A stretch of 64,000 nt of DNA from NCBI GenBank assembly GCA_015039465.1, contig MU130359.1, positions 494,191 to 558,190 on the forward strand, given 5' to 3'. Position 1 is the stretch's first letter; each line of letters starts with the position of its first letter. Below the pieces are notes generated by a model that saw nothing but the letters and a program-made list of their open reading frames with translations, searched no databases and was not told where the DNA came from. Shown piece after piece: positions 11,658 to 23,119 of the stretch. The position numbers and the translations under genes were made by a program. This stretch comes from Phlegmacium glaucopus (Eukaryota; Basidiomycota; Agaricomycetes; Agaricales; Cortinariaceae).

Positions 11658-12234
11658 TATTCCCCCCCAGCTTAAAGCCTCACATTGATATTGCTCTCAT
11701 CTAGACTTGTATACTTCAAACCAACCACTTAAAATTCAACACACTACTCCTTATACCTAATTTCCAATCCCTAATCACAACATTAGGTGCTGCCACACCC
11801 AAATCTGGAAAGAAACTCTCAAGCATGAACCTAATTTATTCTCAAAGATCAAAAAAAGAAATAGACCACTGGTCCAGTCTTTTAACTGGACTTCCAAGCA
11901 CTAATGCTGGTAGCAACCTGCTGTACTGACACATATGGAATTAGGAAGGTGATGGATTTATTCAATTTGTTTCTGATGCTTTCATCAATACCTTCAACAT
12001 ACTTATACACTTAAAATACTTCTAGATATTCAGTGATGTTTTGATAACATCAAAGATGTGGCTATACTTGGATAGGCATGGAAGATAGTAATTTATACAG
12101 CTTTCACAATGTCATACTAACAACTACAGAGGTATATGTGTCTTACAGTCTTCATGATGCAAATCCCCCTTTGAGTCCTTTTCACAACATTACATTGTTT
12201 GAAAGGAACCATGTTCTGCCATAAGTTTATGAAG

Positions 12235-15200
12235 CTAACATTGATACTATATTTGAGAGAAAATATTGAGCAATGAAACAAGAATGTAGAATAAAATGTA
12301 AGGGCCATACATACCTCTAGAAGCAAAAGTTCTCCTGTTCCATATCCAAGGCATATTTTTGACAAGTGGTAACTGACAGAGATTGGCTTACAGTAAGGTG
12401 GTGGAATCCATATTTTATGGAGGTTCATAGTGTGGAATATAATACCTTGATATATAGCAAGGAATGATAATTGTAATGAGGGATAAATTTGGTCATCAGC
12501 ATCATGGTGGATAAAAACACCATTAGGAATTGATGATAAAATAGGCAATGGACAGTTATCAGATAAACATGGAACAAAGGTATATTCATTCAGCTCTGCC
12601 TCACACTCTCCTGTGGCTGTATTCCAGATCCTTGCAGTCTTATCATAAGATGCAGACACAATATGCATACCATCAGGAGAGAAGACAGCAGACAGAACAA
12701 CATCTGAATGTCCTTTCAGCTCTGCCTCACACTCTCCTGTGGCTGTATTCCAGATCCTTGCAGTATTATCATAAGCAGGAGAGAAGACAGCAGATTTGAC
12801 AAAATTTGTATGTCCTTTTAGCTCTGCATTGCACTCTCCTGTGGCTGTATTCCAGATCCTTGCAGTGCTATTATCAGATGCAGACACAATATGCATACCA
12901 TCAGGGGAGAAGACAGCAGAGTTAACACTTTGTGAATGTCTCAGAATTACTTCACTTGGGCTCCATGTCTTTCTCCTTCCCAAGCAAAGCTCCCATGGAC
13001 AATCCATCCTATTTCCATATATTTTCCAAATATCTGAATTTTCTGGCAGCCAAACTAATGCTGATGGACATCCTTCAAGACTGTTGTCTTTAATACATTC
13101 AAAATTTTCTTTTAGGAACCTTTCAACATCAATCACTGTCGTCTTCAATGACTTCTGGGCCTATTTTCTGTTGTAAGTGCAGTTCATCTGCAGCAATATG
13201 AATACTTACCTTTGCCCAACTTTCTAGCTTATGCAGTAAATGCATTGCCATTCTCAACTTTCCTAGAATACTCAAGCAATCCATCCATCGCAGAAGAAGT
13301 CTTTGAAAAAAATGCTTCAATTCATCAATTTCATTGTTGTTGTCTGCATATATGAAATGTGAAACCCAGCTAACACAAGCATATGCAAGAGATTCAGAAA
13401 TCTCTCCACATTTCCTCTCTGCCAAGTAAGATACCCTTTCTTTCTCTGACCATTCTTTCTCCATCAGGGACAGACACTGAAGTGCTAAATGCTTATGTGA
13501 AATATATGGGTCAAGATAGTGCTTTGGGGAAAGAATTTGATTGCTGATGAAATCATAGAAAGAAGCATGGAATATTGAGATTGGCATATCAGAGTCTTGA
13601 GATGGAATATACATCAAGAGAAGAAAGGGCAGCCACAGCATGTTCTATGGGCATTTTCATCACAGCACTGATGGCAGTCATAGAAAGAGGATTATAGACA
13701 TATACAACAGCTGTGAGAATCATATCTATATTCATCCTCTCATTTCCATCTGTAAAGGCATAGGCAGCATCCAGAATTCTTTCATAAAGAATATTTAGTG
13801 GATGGGTTACACCAGATCCTGCTGCCAATTTAGAATTGACCACATATGAAAGACACTGGGGCATGCTAGAGCTACCCTTCTGAGTAATATATTTGCAGAC
13901 AGTTGCTGCATAAATGAATAAAGTGCCAGACATGCTGACAAGGCTTTCAAGTTCAGCCTCAGGAGGCCAATTATGCATATTGTGCCTCACTTGGCCACCA
14001 ATCAAGCAAGCTTTGATGTAAAGCTCAATATCAGCCTTAACAATCTCCTTTTCAACCTCATGAAGGATGAAATTAGAATGATCCAAAGAATGATCAAAAG
14101 TCTCCTTGACCATTACTTCTGGACGACTAGTGATGAAGAACTTGACTGGAAGAGATTTACTATGCTTTAAGATCATAGAAAGCAACTCAGCCACAAGGGA
14201 CTGGTCAGAGCACTCATCCAGGGCATCAAGAACAATAACTGGGACTACTCCTCCCCCTCCAGTACTATCTCTATATGTAGTGAGTGGTCTGACCATGAAA
14301 TTCAGGAATTGTTTGCCAATTCTCCAAGATATGCAGTCAGAACTGGGATCAGCTCTTATTACATCCAAGATAAGATGAGACAGAGAAGGGAGATACTCAG
14401 CCAACTGAAGGGAGATAGTGGGGATGATGTAATGAACATCGCTGGTATCAACCCGGAGATGAGATGAGAAGAAGGTGCCACCAAGGGAATCCTGTTCATG
14501 AAGGATTTCGCTGAAAGAGTAAGCAATTGTTGTTTTGCCAGTTCCAGCCATCCCATTGAGCCAGTATACCTTTGTGGCCGTATCATCACTGGCCCACACT
14601 TGCAATGAATCAAGGATTGCCTCGCGAGTGTTCTCCGTACATGCGTTGCGTGGAGATGCTGCATCGTATTCTGCGAACTGAGAACGCGGCAAGAGCTTCT
14701 CACGTAGTGCATCCTATGGACTAGTATTCAGCACAGATCATCCAACTCCAAGGAGTATATTGCTCAATAATTCGAAGGTTCGGTTCATTTCCATCAGCAT
14801 TGAATGGTGCATGCATGTGAATCTGATACGATGATAGAACTGTCGATACACAGATTGGCTTTTGTACAGACGGAATGATGCTTACACTGTTGGCCATGTT
14901 AAACGTTGAGTTGTGCAGGTATACATCGTGAGCACCTTGGAAGGCGGACGCTGGACTATGGATGTTTGGAGCCATGTACTAAATGAGAAGTGATTAACAA
15001 CGACGGCCGTGAGCGCAACACGGACGCTGACCGTGGATGGAGTTTCTGGTCCTGGGCTAGCAGAACCAAGTTGCCTGGGCACAATAGGTATCGATACTGA
15101 AACTGGTACTGGTACAGAATTCGAGCGGGACACTGTGTTTACCTCTGCGGTCACAACGGATGTGGCAGGGTGATCGCCGCTGACCACAGGGACCATTGTG

Positions 15201-15448
15201 AGCGGCAAATTGCTTGAAAGGCTGAGGAGATCATGTAAATAATCAAGAAAATGTTGTATAACAGCGAATTCTGCTGCTCACCTTGTTCCGGCGTCTATCG
15301 TTACCAGACGGTTATCGGGGCTTGTATCCACGCCGGTCGATAATGGTGTGGGCGGGTGTAACAAAGGAAGAGGAGAAGAGAGTTTCCCTTTCACATACCG
15401 AATAGCTTTGGTCATGCGATTGTTCTTAGATGGTCTTTCGTTCGACAT
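12235..15448 (-). pseudogene. NACHT-WD40 NLR-like gene, copy A, frameshifted
   Basis: STAND-type immune-like ATPase. Reading leftwards the exons are 15282-15448, 15032-15212, 14886-14978, 13210-14713, 12315-13160 and a 12-nt last exon 12235-12246. The N-terminus is Ser/Thr/Pro-rich and carries the AFQGAHDVYLHNSTFN motif common in mushroom NACHT proteins. The NACHT exon has a Walker A (GMAGTGKTT) and a Walker B (VIVLDALDE). An 8-bp deletion near 13618, relative to copy B, shifts the frame after AVAALSSLD, so the NACHT tail and WD40 part are in another frame. Only three WD40 units remain, one with an in-frame 24-bp deletion. The gene may once have worked in non-self or heterokaryon recognition by analogy with Podospora HET-E/HET-D; that role is inferred. 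Confidence 0.85.
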
Positions 15449-16596
15449 GATGATGGTCAAGAGAGAGTGCCCGTGCCCTTCCCGCGGTGGAGTCTGGCAA
15501 CATAGCATACGAAAAACAAAAGCAGACAATAATAAGCACTCTGATCCCAACTGACGGTATCATATCCTCAAGAATGCCCTTATGCTGCCCCCGCTCTCGT
15601 TACCTGCTAATCCTACTTGCAGGTTTACCTCGCTTCATAGATAGCGCCTCATCGCACTGATACGAAGTTGTCTAGTGCATCTTGGGGACAGTGGGCAGAT
15701 GAGAATATGGTAGCGGCTGAGAGCCACATTGGCAATAGCTTCAACAGTATTGAGGCTGGTACTGTAGTTAGTAATCATAATGCTAAAAAAATGTGGCCTT
15801 GTGTCGTGCGTTGATGAGTTGGCAGTAGAAATAAGGGAGGAACTTGAATTCGGAATTGTCAACTAGTGCGTTGCTTTTCACGTCGATAGTAAAATAATGA
15901 CTTAATTGAAACTCGTCAGATGCAAGTGTCGTCAACCAGCGGTTGGTATCATCGAGCCTACGACATTTCTTTTTCCTACTAGTAACGACGTAAAAAAAAC
16001 ATGTAGACCACACCGTGAGACCAATACCAGCCAGTATGGTGTTAATGTCACATACTAAACGTTCATTATTTAGGGGGGCATAATTCCTACAAACTGTCGT
16101 TGTGGAGGCGGAATCGTTGTAGTAATTGTCAATCCCCCAGCCAGGGGGTGGATGGTTGTTGATATCGAGGTGGCGTCGACAATGATTCGGCAGTGGGTAA
16201 AAACTTATTCACGTCATTGGCTAATATGGTTTTCTCAAAGTTTGAATGTGAACTTGCACATTGTGGTTGAGATAACGGTGAAATTTGGACCAGCGACGAC
16301 AAGACATTGGAGTGATACCTGTTAAAGGTAAGTAGATATGCAGATACTTGAAGTTATGTAGCTTCACCTTGAGACATTTGACTGCACTTGGCAGTATCCC
16401 TATCAGGCATGGGGGTAGCGAACTTAAAGTATTGCGCACCGTTGTCATGACATCTCAAGATCAGCTGGGTGTTGTTTCTCAAGCCTGTAGTGAGAAAAGT
16501 CTCGACATTGCGATACTCGAGCTTCTAGAAAGTAAGAGACCCATGCAAGACCGGTGAAACCATTCAATTCTTTTGGCTATATATTAGTGCGTTATG
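15449..16596. other. Intergenic, no gene recognised
   Basis: The first ~320 bp match the region upstream of copy B and probably hold the NACHT-WD40 promoter. The rest shows no recognisable coding content. Confidence 0.45.
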
Positions 16597-18210
16597 CTAT
16601 ATATATGGAGGTCCCAGTGCTGGAACAACGATCATGAGAGAGACGTCTTAAGCCCATGAATAAGGAAGAATTTACCTTTCCTGAAGATTCCAAGCGTGAA
16701 CTCTACAACTAGAAGGAGGACGCCACCTCCTGGCGCCAGTCGAAGAACCTTTGGGACAAATCCTTTGTACAATGCAGCTAAACCTTCTTCTCGAGCGATG
16801 GTCGCTAACGCGGGATATGTCCAATTGTATTTTGGCTTGACACCTGGTATCTTTTCCGCTCCTTGAATACGCGACTTTACCACCTGAAGGAGAGATATCA
16901 GATTGAGCCGTCTCGGGACCGCGAAACTATATTTACATCAAATCTGGTGGATAGGGTACTTAATATTGCCAATCAACATTGAGACGGTTGTATGACTTAC
17001 GGTGTATTCAATGCAGTGCCTGCAAAACCACCTACAGCACCAGCCACGAAGTTGTTCAGGAGTTGTTCTCGTGGGGTCTGGCAAATGATAAGAGCCGGTT
17101 CAGGTTTAGGTCAGAAGTACAGCACAGACTTCGGGTTTTGGAAGTAATGCTTTGACTTGATGGATGCAACCGAAATACCCACCGTTCCAGTATACATGTC
17201 TGAAGAGAAGCGAAACAGAGTTCTAAAAGGTTGGGGTTGGATCAAGATATGTCATCACTCACCTCCAGAAGGTGGACTCCATTCCAGCGTACAACCCGAG
17301 GAGACCTTCCTTTCGGATCACCTGCTTCACCACGTCCATGGGACCTTTGTAGGTACTCGTTTTATCTTGGAGCCTGAATAACATCTGCCAGTTAGAAAGA
17401 AGCTTTCAGTAGAAAGAGTAACGACTGACTTGATTTTGACCAGTTCAAATGGTACGACGACAAAACTTTCCTAAGAGATCAATATAGCTTAGAGTTCATG
17501 GGAAGTGTTGACTTTAGACCCCTTACAGTTGCACCAGCACTGCACCCAGTTAAGATTGAGAGATTTTGGGTCATTTTTGATTCTCCATAGAGATCCATGA
17601 ATGTCTTTCCCCAGAAATCATTGGAGGCACTTTGTCGACCAAAAGTTAGACCCGAAATGTGACATGTGTTAAAGTACCAACAATTTAACAGCACGTTTGG
17701 GTGCCTCGAGCAATAAAGGAGGAACCAATCCTGGTGGTACTTTGGGTTACGCATTTTCTATATCATAGCCGGTTCTTTACCTCTGTAAAGTCGTCCAAGA
17801 CTGAGTGACTGTGGTTAGCCCTGAATCAGATTCGACTTGACTGACGCACCCCTCTTGCTTAATGATATTTCGTAGCGTTCCTACTAGACCATGTTGTGTT
17901 TTCCCTGTCTCCAACTGCATGCGAGTTTTGACCTGGGAATGGTGCATCTACCCAGTTCAAATGGGAGGAAGAACCGGTTAAACATACGACATCTGAACAA
18001 AAAGATACCATTCAGATCATCTAACAACTCAACAGCATGAATTAAACCCTACCAAGAGGATAGAATGTTAATATCTCTGATATGCCCGCGATGGCACCAG
18101 CAGCGAAATTCGCCACAAAGGGCAGAGCTAGTGGATAAAGTCAAGCTCAGACGATATCCAAACTTGGCAGTTGGTTTTAACCTACGTTTTGGTTTATGCT
18201 CAGCAGCCAT
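16597..18210 (-). CDS. ODC: Mitochondrial 2-oxodicarboxylate carrier
   Basis: Inner-membrane carrier that exchanges 2-oxoadipate/2-oxoglutarate, linking lysine metabolism and the TCA cycle. Fourteen hand-built exons, right to left: 18186-18210, 18053-18127, 17988-17992 (5 nt), 17850-17932, 17781-17800 (20 nt), 17682-17730, 17527-17629, 17430-17470, 17263-17373, 17130-17199, 17001-17077, 16937-16943 (7 nt), 16676-16883, 16597-16619. They total 897 nt, an exact 298-codon frame. The protein has three ~100-aa carrier repeats with signatures PLDVVKTR, PFELVKIK and PFDVVKSR. The tail LYKGFVPKVLRLAPGGG and YRGLVPPLLLEAPKRA fit Odc1/Odc2 from memory. The 5- and 7-nt microexons encode the D-V of repeat 1 and P-F-D of repeat 3. 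The gene diverges from SRP9 over 162 bp. Confidence 0.88.
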
Positions 18211-18372
18211 TACAAGAGAGTCAGAAATCCAGCAGACCACACAAAGCACAGAAAAGGACGGGGCGGAACAAGTGGGGAGGAATTGACATGATGCCCGTGC
18301 GGGGTCACTCAGTCACTGTGACTGGGCGTTACGATTGTTCGTCGTCGTCCTGCTCTGCCGCGCCGATGAACT
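18211..18372. promoter_or_regulatory. Short bidirectional promoter, carrier / SRP9
   Basis: Only 162 bp separate the divergent start codons of the carrier (minus) and SRP9 (plus), so both transcripts must start within or close to this interval. No clear TATA box is seen. Confidence 0.6.
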
Positions 18373-18880
18373 ATGGTGTACATTCACTCCTGGCAAGAGT
18401 TCCAGGACGCGGCAGAAGCGCTTTATTCAAAATCACCGAACAATGTTTGTTCTATCAGTTTTAAAAAACCGATTTCTTGATCTGATCAGTCATTGCTTTA
18501 CATAGACACGATATTGTGTAAAATGGAGATCTTCAGAAGGCAAACTTGTGTTGAAAATCACGGATAACGCTACAGTGAGTCTGCTAAGAATTCAATACTA
18601 CCACGTTTTTCTAACCTAATCAATCCAGTGTATCAAGTTCAAAACCCATTCTTCTATCTTTCTCAATCGATTCGAGGCATTGAATCTGTCGTTGATACAA
18701 AAGATGCAAAACTACAGACGGCAAGAAGACACACTACCACAATCTGTTACTACTCCCGAAGTCCTTTCACCAACTGAAAACGACACTGGCCCTCTGGTAG
18801 CCCAAGCATCGAATGTGATTCCATCCGCAGCGCCTACAGCTGGAGGCGTCAAAAAGAAAAAGCCCAAGAAGAAAAAATAA
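18373..18880 (+). CDS. SRP9: Signal recognition particle subunit SRP9
   Basis: Alu-domain subunit of the signal recognition particle, which pairs with SRP14 on SRP RNA to pause elongation while ribosomes are targeted to the ER. Three exons (18373-18444, 18506-18574, 18629-18880) join in frame to give 130 aa. The SRP9 fold covers about residues 1-80 with W-Q-E-F-x-x-A-A-E-A-L-Y, the conserved KWRSSEGKLVLKITD and then CIKFKTHSSIFLNRFE. The C-terminus ends in KKKKPKKKK, a basic tail as seen in fungal SRP9/SRP21. The ATG chosen is the first in frame and opens directly into the domain. Introns are 61 and 54 bp. The tail is longer than in animal SRP9, as is usual in fungi. Confidence 0.88.
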
Positions 18881-20794
18881 CCGCCACAACCGACCTCGAT
18901 TCACGCGATATGAACGGTGGAAGAAAATGATTATAGAAAATGGCCAGGTACAAACAAGCATTCGGGTTAGGCATTTTTAGATTCTTTTCACAAATTTCTT
19001 ACCGCGAATCTACATCAGGCCGCTGCGTTGTGTTAGACATTCATATCCAATCTATCTTAAAAACATCGATTTGTTTCCGATTCGAGATTTATCACCTTGA
19101 GGACGTGTTTTACCCAAAATATTGACGCTTTTTTGGTCTTGAACTTCTCAGCTGCTACAGATTGACCAAGTCGCATCTGTCTGGATAAGCATTGCAAGAT
19201 CTGGTGAGCAAACTAGTCTCGTAAATTAGGTACAGATCCCTCAAATTTTGCTTTACAGGTATACGACGTAATTTGGATCACGAAGCTCCAAGTCTGCTTT
19301 CCTCCAATCTTTAAGTCTGTGCTTGTCCCAAACTACTACATCGATATCACTTCAGCCAATCAATGATCATTTCACACCCGAAGAGAATAATCCTTGCTTG
19401 CTTGTTTCATAGACCGCATGCAATTAAGCTCTGTAACCCCTTTACACTCCCTGTTCTTGGCATCTAGCGTTCCGTTGGCCGTGCTGTATGAAACTTTGCA
19501 AAGAACCACCCGTTAAATGTCACCTCGTTTCGTCTTTCCGGTCTTGTCAAGCCGGTGAACACTTCAAATCTGTCGCCCTTCATGATTGTAATACAATCAA
19601 AACTTCGTAACTGCGCCGGTTGAGTGCGCAGCTTGCTGTACCAGTCCCGACATTTTGGAATAGACAACGTTACTCCCATCGATGTGTTCGTCTCAAGCTG
19701 CCTACCCCTGCTGGGATCCGCGTAGAAGGCTCTGCTATCTGCTCTGTTGTCAAAATGCTTAATTTCATTACGCAGCCTGAGAGACCCTCTTTAGGTTGTG
19801 CAGTTGCGACTGCGGCGCGTATTGAATTACGTTGACGGACCCAAGGTAACTTCTACAATCCGAGTCCACCACAAGAATATGTCGATGTCGAATGGCAGGA
19901 TATGTGATCATCGATCAAAGTCTAGGGACACTACGTACGCATGTTCCCTTGATTCATTGTATACACTTTTTGTATGTGTGGCAGTGTGCGTCAGTGGTGT
20001 ATACCCGTCCACTCGTCACCATTACTTTCTTGGCTGTCCTTATGTAGCCTTCACCGGCTCCACCCCTCGCTGCAAACCATCTGCCCCTCTGTCACCTCTC
20101 ATCATCTAGCTTCATGTGCTGGCAGTTGACTCCCGAGACCCAACGCAAAGGAGCTATTGTCGGAAAGTCCTTTCCTATGTATGACCTGTAGCAACGATCG
20201 CGGCTAAAGACCATGTAGTCAGATACCGACTACCGGTTGACAGTTGAGACCCGTCCGACAGTGACAAGTATCATGGTGGATTGTTCTCCTTTGAAACCTC
20301 CCATAAAGTGCGCCTCGTAGTCCTAATTGGAAATGCGACCCACTCCTTCGGTATGTTTTTTCCGGTGCAGTATCATTACCAGAGGGGTAAGGTATCTAAA
20401 AATACAGAGAACCTTCTTTTTTTAAAAGGGGGGTGGGGTAGACATGGTGCGATAAGTAAGCGAATGACAAAACTCTCCCCCCTTAAGTTATTTTGTCCGT
20501 GCCTTAGATGGTACGAGTTCGTCAAAAGTCCGTATGTAGAATCCGGGGTGGGAGGTAAGCCAAATGCATGGGTGAATGAATCATAAACGCGTGGGTGCGG
20601 GCGTGCAATGTATAAGTAATACAATCATGTGTTAATTCTATGCTCTTCCATGTTCGAACCCCTTCGGGAGATACAGCCAAAAAAAAGGACGTCAAAACTT
20701 CCCTAAGTGTATATGAGAAGACTCTAACCATACCATGCTGTAACTACTCGTCCTTTTTTGATCGAAAATAAGGTTACATTTAGATATTGCTTTG
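18881..20794. other. Intergenic, no gene recognised
   Basis: About 1.9 kb with no ORF longer than 103 codons and no exon series that joins into a recognisable protein. It lies between the 3' ends of SRP9 and the membrane-protein gene, so it is long for a convergent intergenic space and may hold a non-coding or decayed gene. Confidence 0.4.
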
Positions 20795-22469
20795 CTACGA
20801 AGTGTCCTCTTGGTGATGGTTGGTCTCGGGATTTTCGGAGGGTTCAAGAGAACTCGTAGACATTCGTGAGCGAGGTCTCATGTCGTAGTAGGAAGACTGG
20901 AGTAAAGGCAGGTTTTCAGACGAGGAGGTAAAATTAGAAGAGCCGTTACCCACGATATCGGGGTTACTGGAAGCTTGATTTGCAACCGTTATTGATGGTG
21001 GTATAACGCTTGAAGGCAGAGCTGGAAGAAGTACGGAAAGGGCTAAAGGGAAAGGCGGTGGTGGAGGTATATCCTCCAATATGGGTGGCGGTGAAGCAGG
21101 AGGTATATCGGCGTAAGACCGTTGCCTCGAAGGGTATTCACTGGACGACAGGGACGCTAATGCAGGAGTGTTGTTATGGTTGGTGGATGATAGCGCGTCA
21201 TCATAAGTAGGTGGATCTGGGGGAATAATCGTGTCTGGGAAGTATCTCGGCACGAATGGCACTGGTCCAGACATGAGAGGCGCATCGCCGGTGGCCTGAG
21301 CCTCGTTGTCGAGACGATCTCGACGAGCGGCCAACATTCTTCGTCGTATAATGCTAATCGCGATACCCAAAGAGAACAAGCTTAATACGCCAACACTACC
21401 GCCAACAGCGCCACCGAACGTCCCAATATTATTGTGTTTCTTGGTAACTCTGTGAAAAAAGCAACATTAGAATACTGGTATAGGCAGGAGAGAAAACTCT
21501 CCTCGGTGTAAAAACCTACTTTGAATTGTCTGCTGTGGGAGGGCTTGTCGTGGAGTTATCTGTATAGATGAAACGATCGAATAGGAAGACTGAATCGTCG
21601 CCAACGTTCACCACAAGTTGATGTGGCTCGTCTGACAAACCACTCAGCGACAAGACACTTTGATTTAGCAAAAATCCTGTGCTTCCTGGGTTTCCCGGGG
21701 AGAAAAATGTTCCGGAAGGTTGATTATCCAGAGTGAAAGATAAATTCATATTTGTAGGGGTGCCATTGACAGCAGCTCCAACGGGCGGTTGAATGCAGAA
21801 TATATATATGGCCGACCCTAACATATCCCAGGAATTAGAGGTAAATCATGATGAATACGCAAACTACGAACCTGTGAAATTAAATGAAACAGTGATGGGG
21901 GTATCTACAAAGCCAGGGTCATCGATGTCGAGTCGAGGGACTAATTGCCTCCTCAAGTCGTTCTTGCCTCTTCCCCCAGAAGAGTCATCTGAAGAGTCTC
22001 TACCACCCGGCGTTATCGATGGACTGGAAGACGAAGAGGTTGCAGTGGGTGGTGCTACTGCCAAGTTTGGTGGACTGGAGATTTGGGCAGGCGGAGGTGT
22101 TGATGATGGGGGTATGGGTGAGGGAGTTGTCGGTGTACTTGATGAAATCGTACTGGTATTGTCTTGATCAAGGGTGACAGCTGGAGGCGATGATGGTATG
22201 GGCATAGTATTTGTCGGTATACTTGATGAGCTCGTACTGTTATCGTCCTGATCATGGTTGACAGCTGGATGTATTACTTCGTGATACGACGTAGAGATCC
22301 CAGCATCTAAACACGTCGAGCATAAATTCGAACTTGGATACCATGATGCCAGTGGAGAATAGACAATTGTTGGATCGGTATCTTTTACAGTAATATTTGC
22401 AGCGAACACGCTATGGTTGGTTCGCAGCCAGCAACACAGGAGCACAGTAAGGCGCAGTACAGCTGCCAT
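20795..22469 (-). CDS. Single-pass plasma-membrane protein with PPxY tail
   Basis: Function unknown; the architecture is common in mushrooms. Three exons (21872-22469, 21520-21817, 20795-21449) total 1551 nt, 516 aa. A signal peptide (MAAVLRLTVLLCCWL) is followed by an ectodomain with two Cys, a Ser/Thr/Pro-rich stretch, and a beta-sandwich-like segment with GSAIYIFC...GLSDEPHQLVVNV...VFLFDRFIYTD, which recalls carbohydrate-binding jelly-roll folds in related basidiomycete proteins. Then comes a Gly-rich transmembrane helix (GGAVGGSVGVLSLFSLGIAISII) followed by RRR. The ~170-aa cytosolic tail contains PPTYDDA, a candidate WW-domain or arrestin/Rsp5 docking site, plus proline runs. It may act as a cell-wall sensor or adhesion protein, but that is a guess. 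Confidence 0.75.
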
Positions 22470-23119
22470 GCGCAGCCTTGTTAATGATCTTCTATACTCA
22501 TCACGAAAAATTAGGGAAATGGAGCTGGATAAACTGAGCGACTTACGACATGATGGAAAGAGATGGTTCTGGTAGTCGTACTATCGTCAATGACCAACGA
22601 ATAAGAGAGGAGGAGGATGGGTGAGAGAGGAGGACATCATTTGGACCAAGTTGAGTTAACTAGTTAAATGGGGAGATCGCCGCAGATACCTTTTTAGCCC
22701 ACGCGCACATTAATTGCCGGTCATATGCACAGTGCTATGTACAGTCTCGGGAAGAAGATGAGAAATAGCCTCCCGGTTTACCGTGGAATATTGGGACCTT
22801 AACTGCTAGGACGCAGATTGCCGGTACCAAGCCTAGCCGTTCTCTCTCACCGAAGCTCGCACCTATAGGGATATATGTAGAGCCATACCTCGTTTAATAA
22901 AAGCCTATTCAAATTTCAAATGTAAATGTCAGCTCAGAGTAACATAGATGTGTAACAAACAAACTCGTGACCATAATGCTATCTAATCAGATATCTACTA
23001 GATGTAACAATGTTCACAGCTTTCATCGCGACCAACACGACGGCGGCGAACTACCAGCTCTTTGGCTTATATTGTCTGCTAGGAAATAGCGATAAGGTTG
23101 CTTAATAATCAAGCAGTGA
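22470..23119. other. Divergent intergenic region
   Basis: It separates the divergent starts of the membrane-protein gene and VPS36. No gene or clear TATA box was recognised. Confidence 0.5.

Larger units (their letters stand above)
10853..15770. repeat. Segmental duplication, copy A (partner 53225-59370)
   Basis: From a copia-gag remnant through the whole NACHT-WD40 gene to about 320 bp beyond its first exon, this region matches 53225-59370 in the same orientation. Copy A has an extra solo-LTR-containing segment (about 11094-11750) and fewer WD40 units. Copy B has an LTR insertion and expanded WD40 units. Both copies keep the same exon-intron structure. Confidence 0.85.

Noticed and set aside
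19464..19679. 71-codon minus-strand ORF as a small gene
   Set aside because: No homology, splice partners or promoter support; it lies in a region without other coding signal.
20645..20680. GTTCGAACCCC as a tRNA T-arm
   Set aside because: No matching stem, acceptor stem or anticodon arm is found around it.
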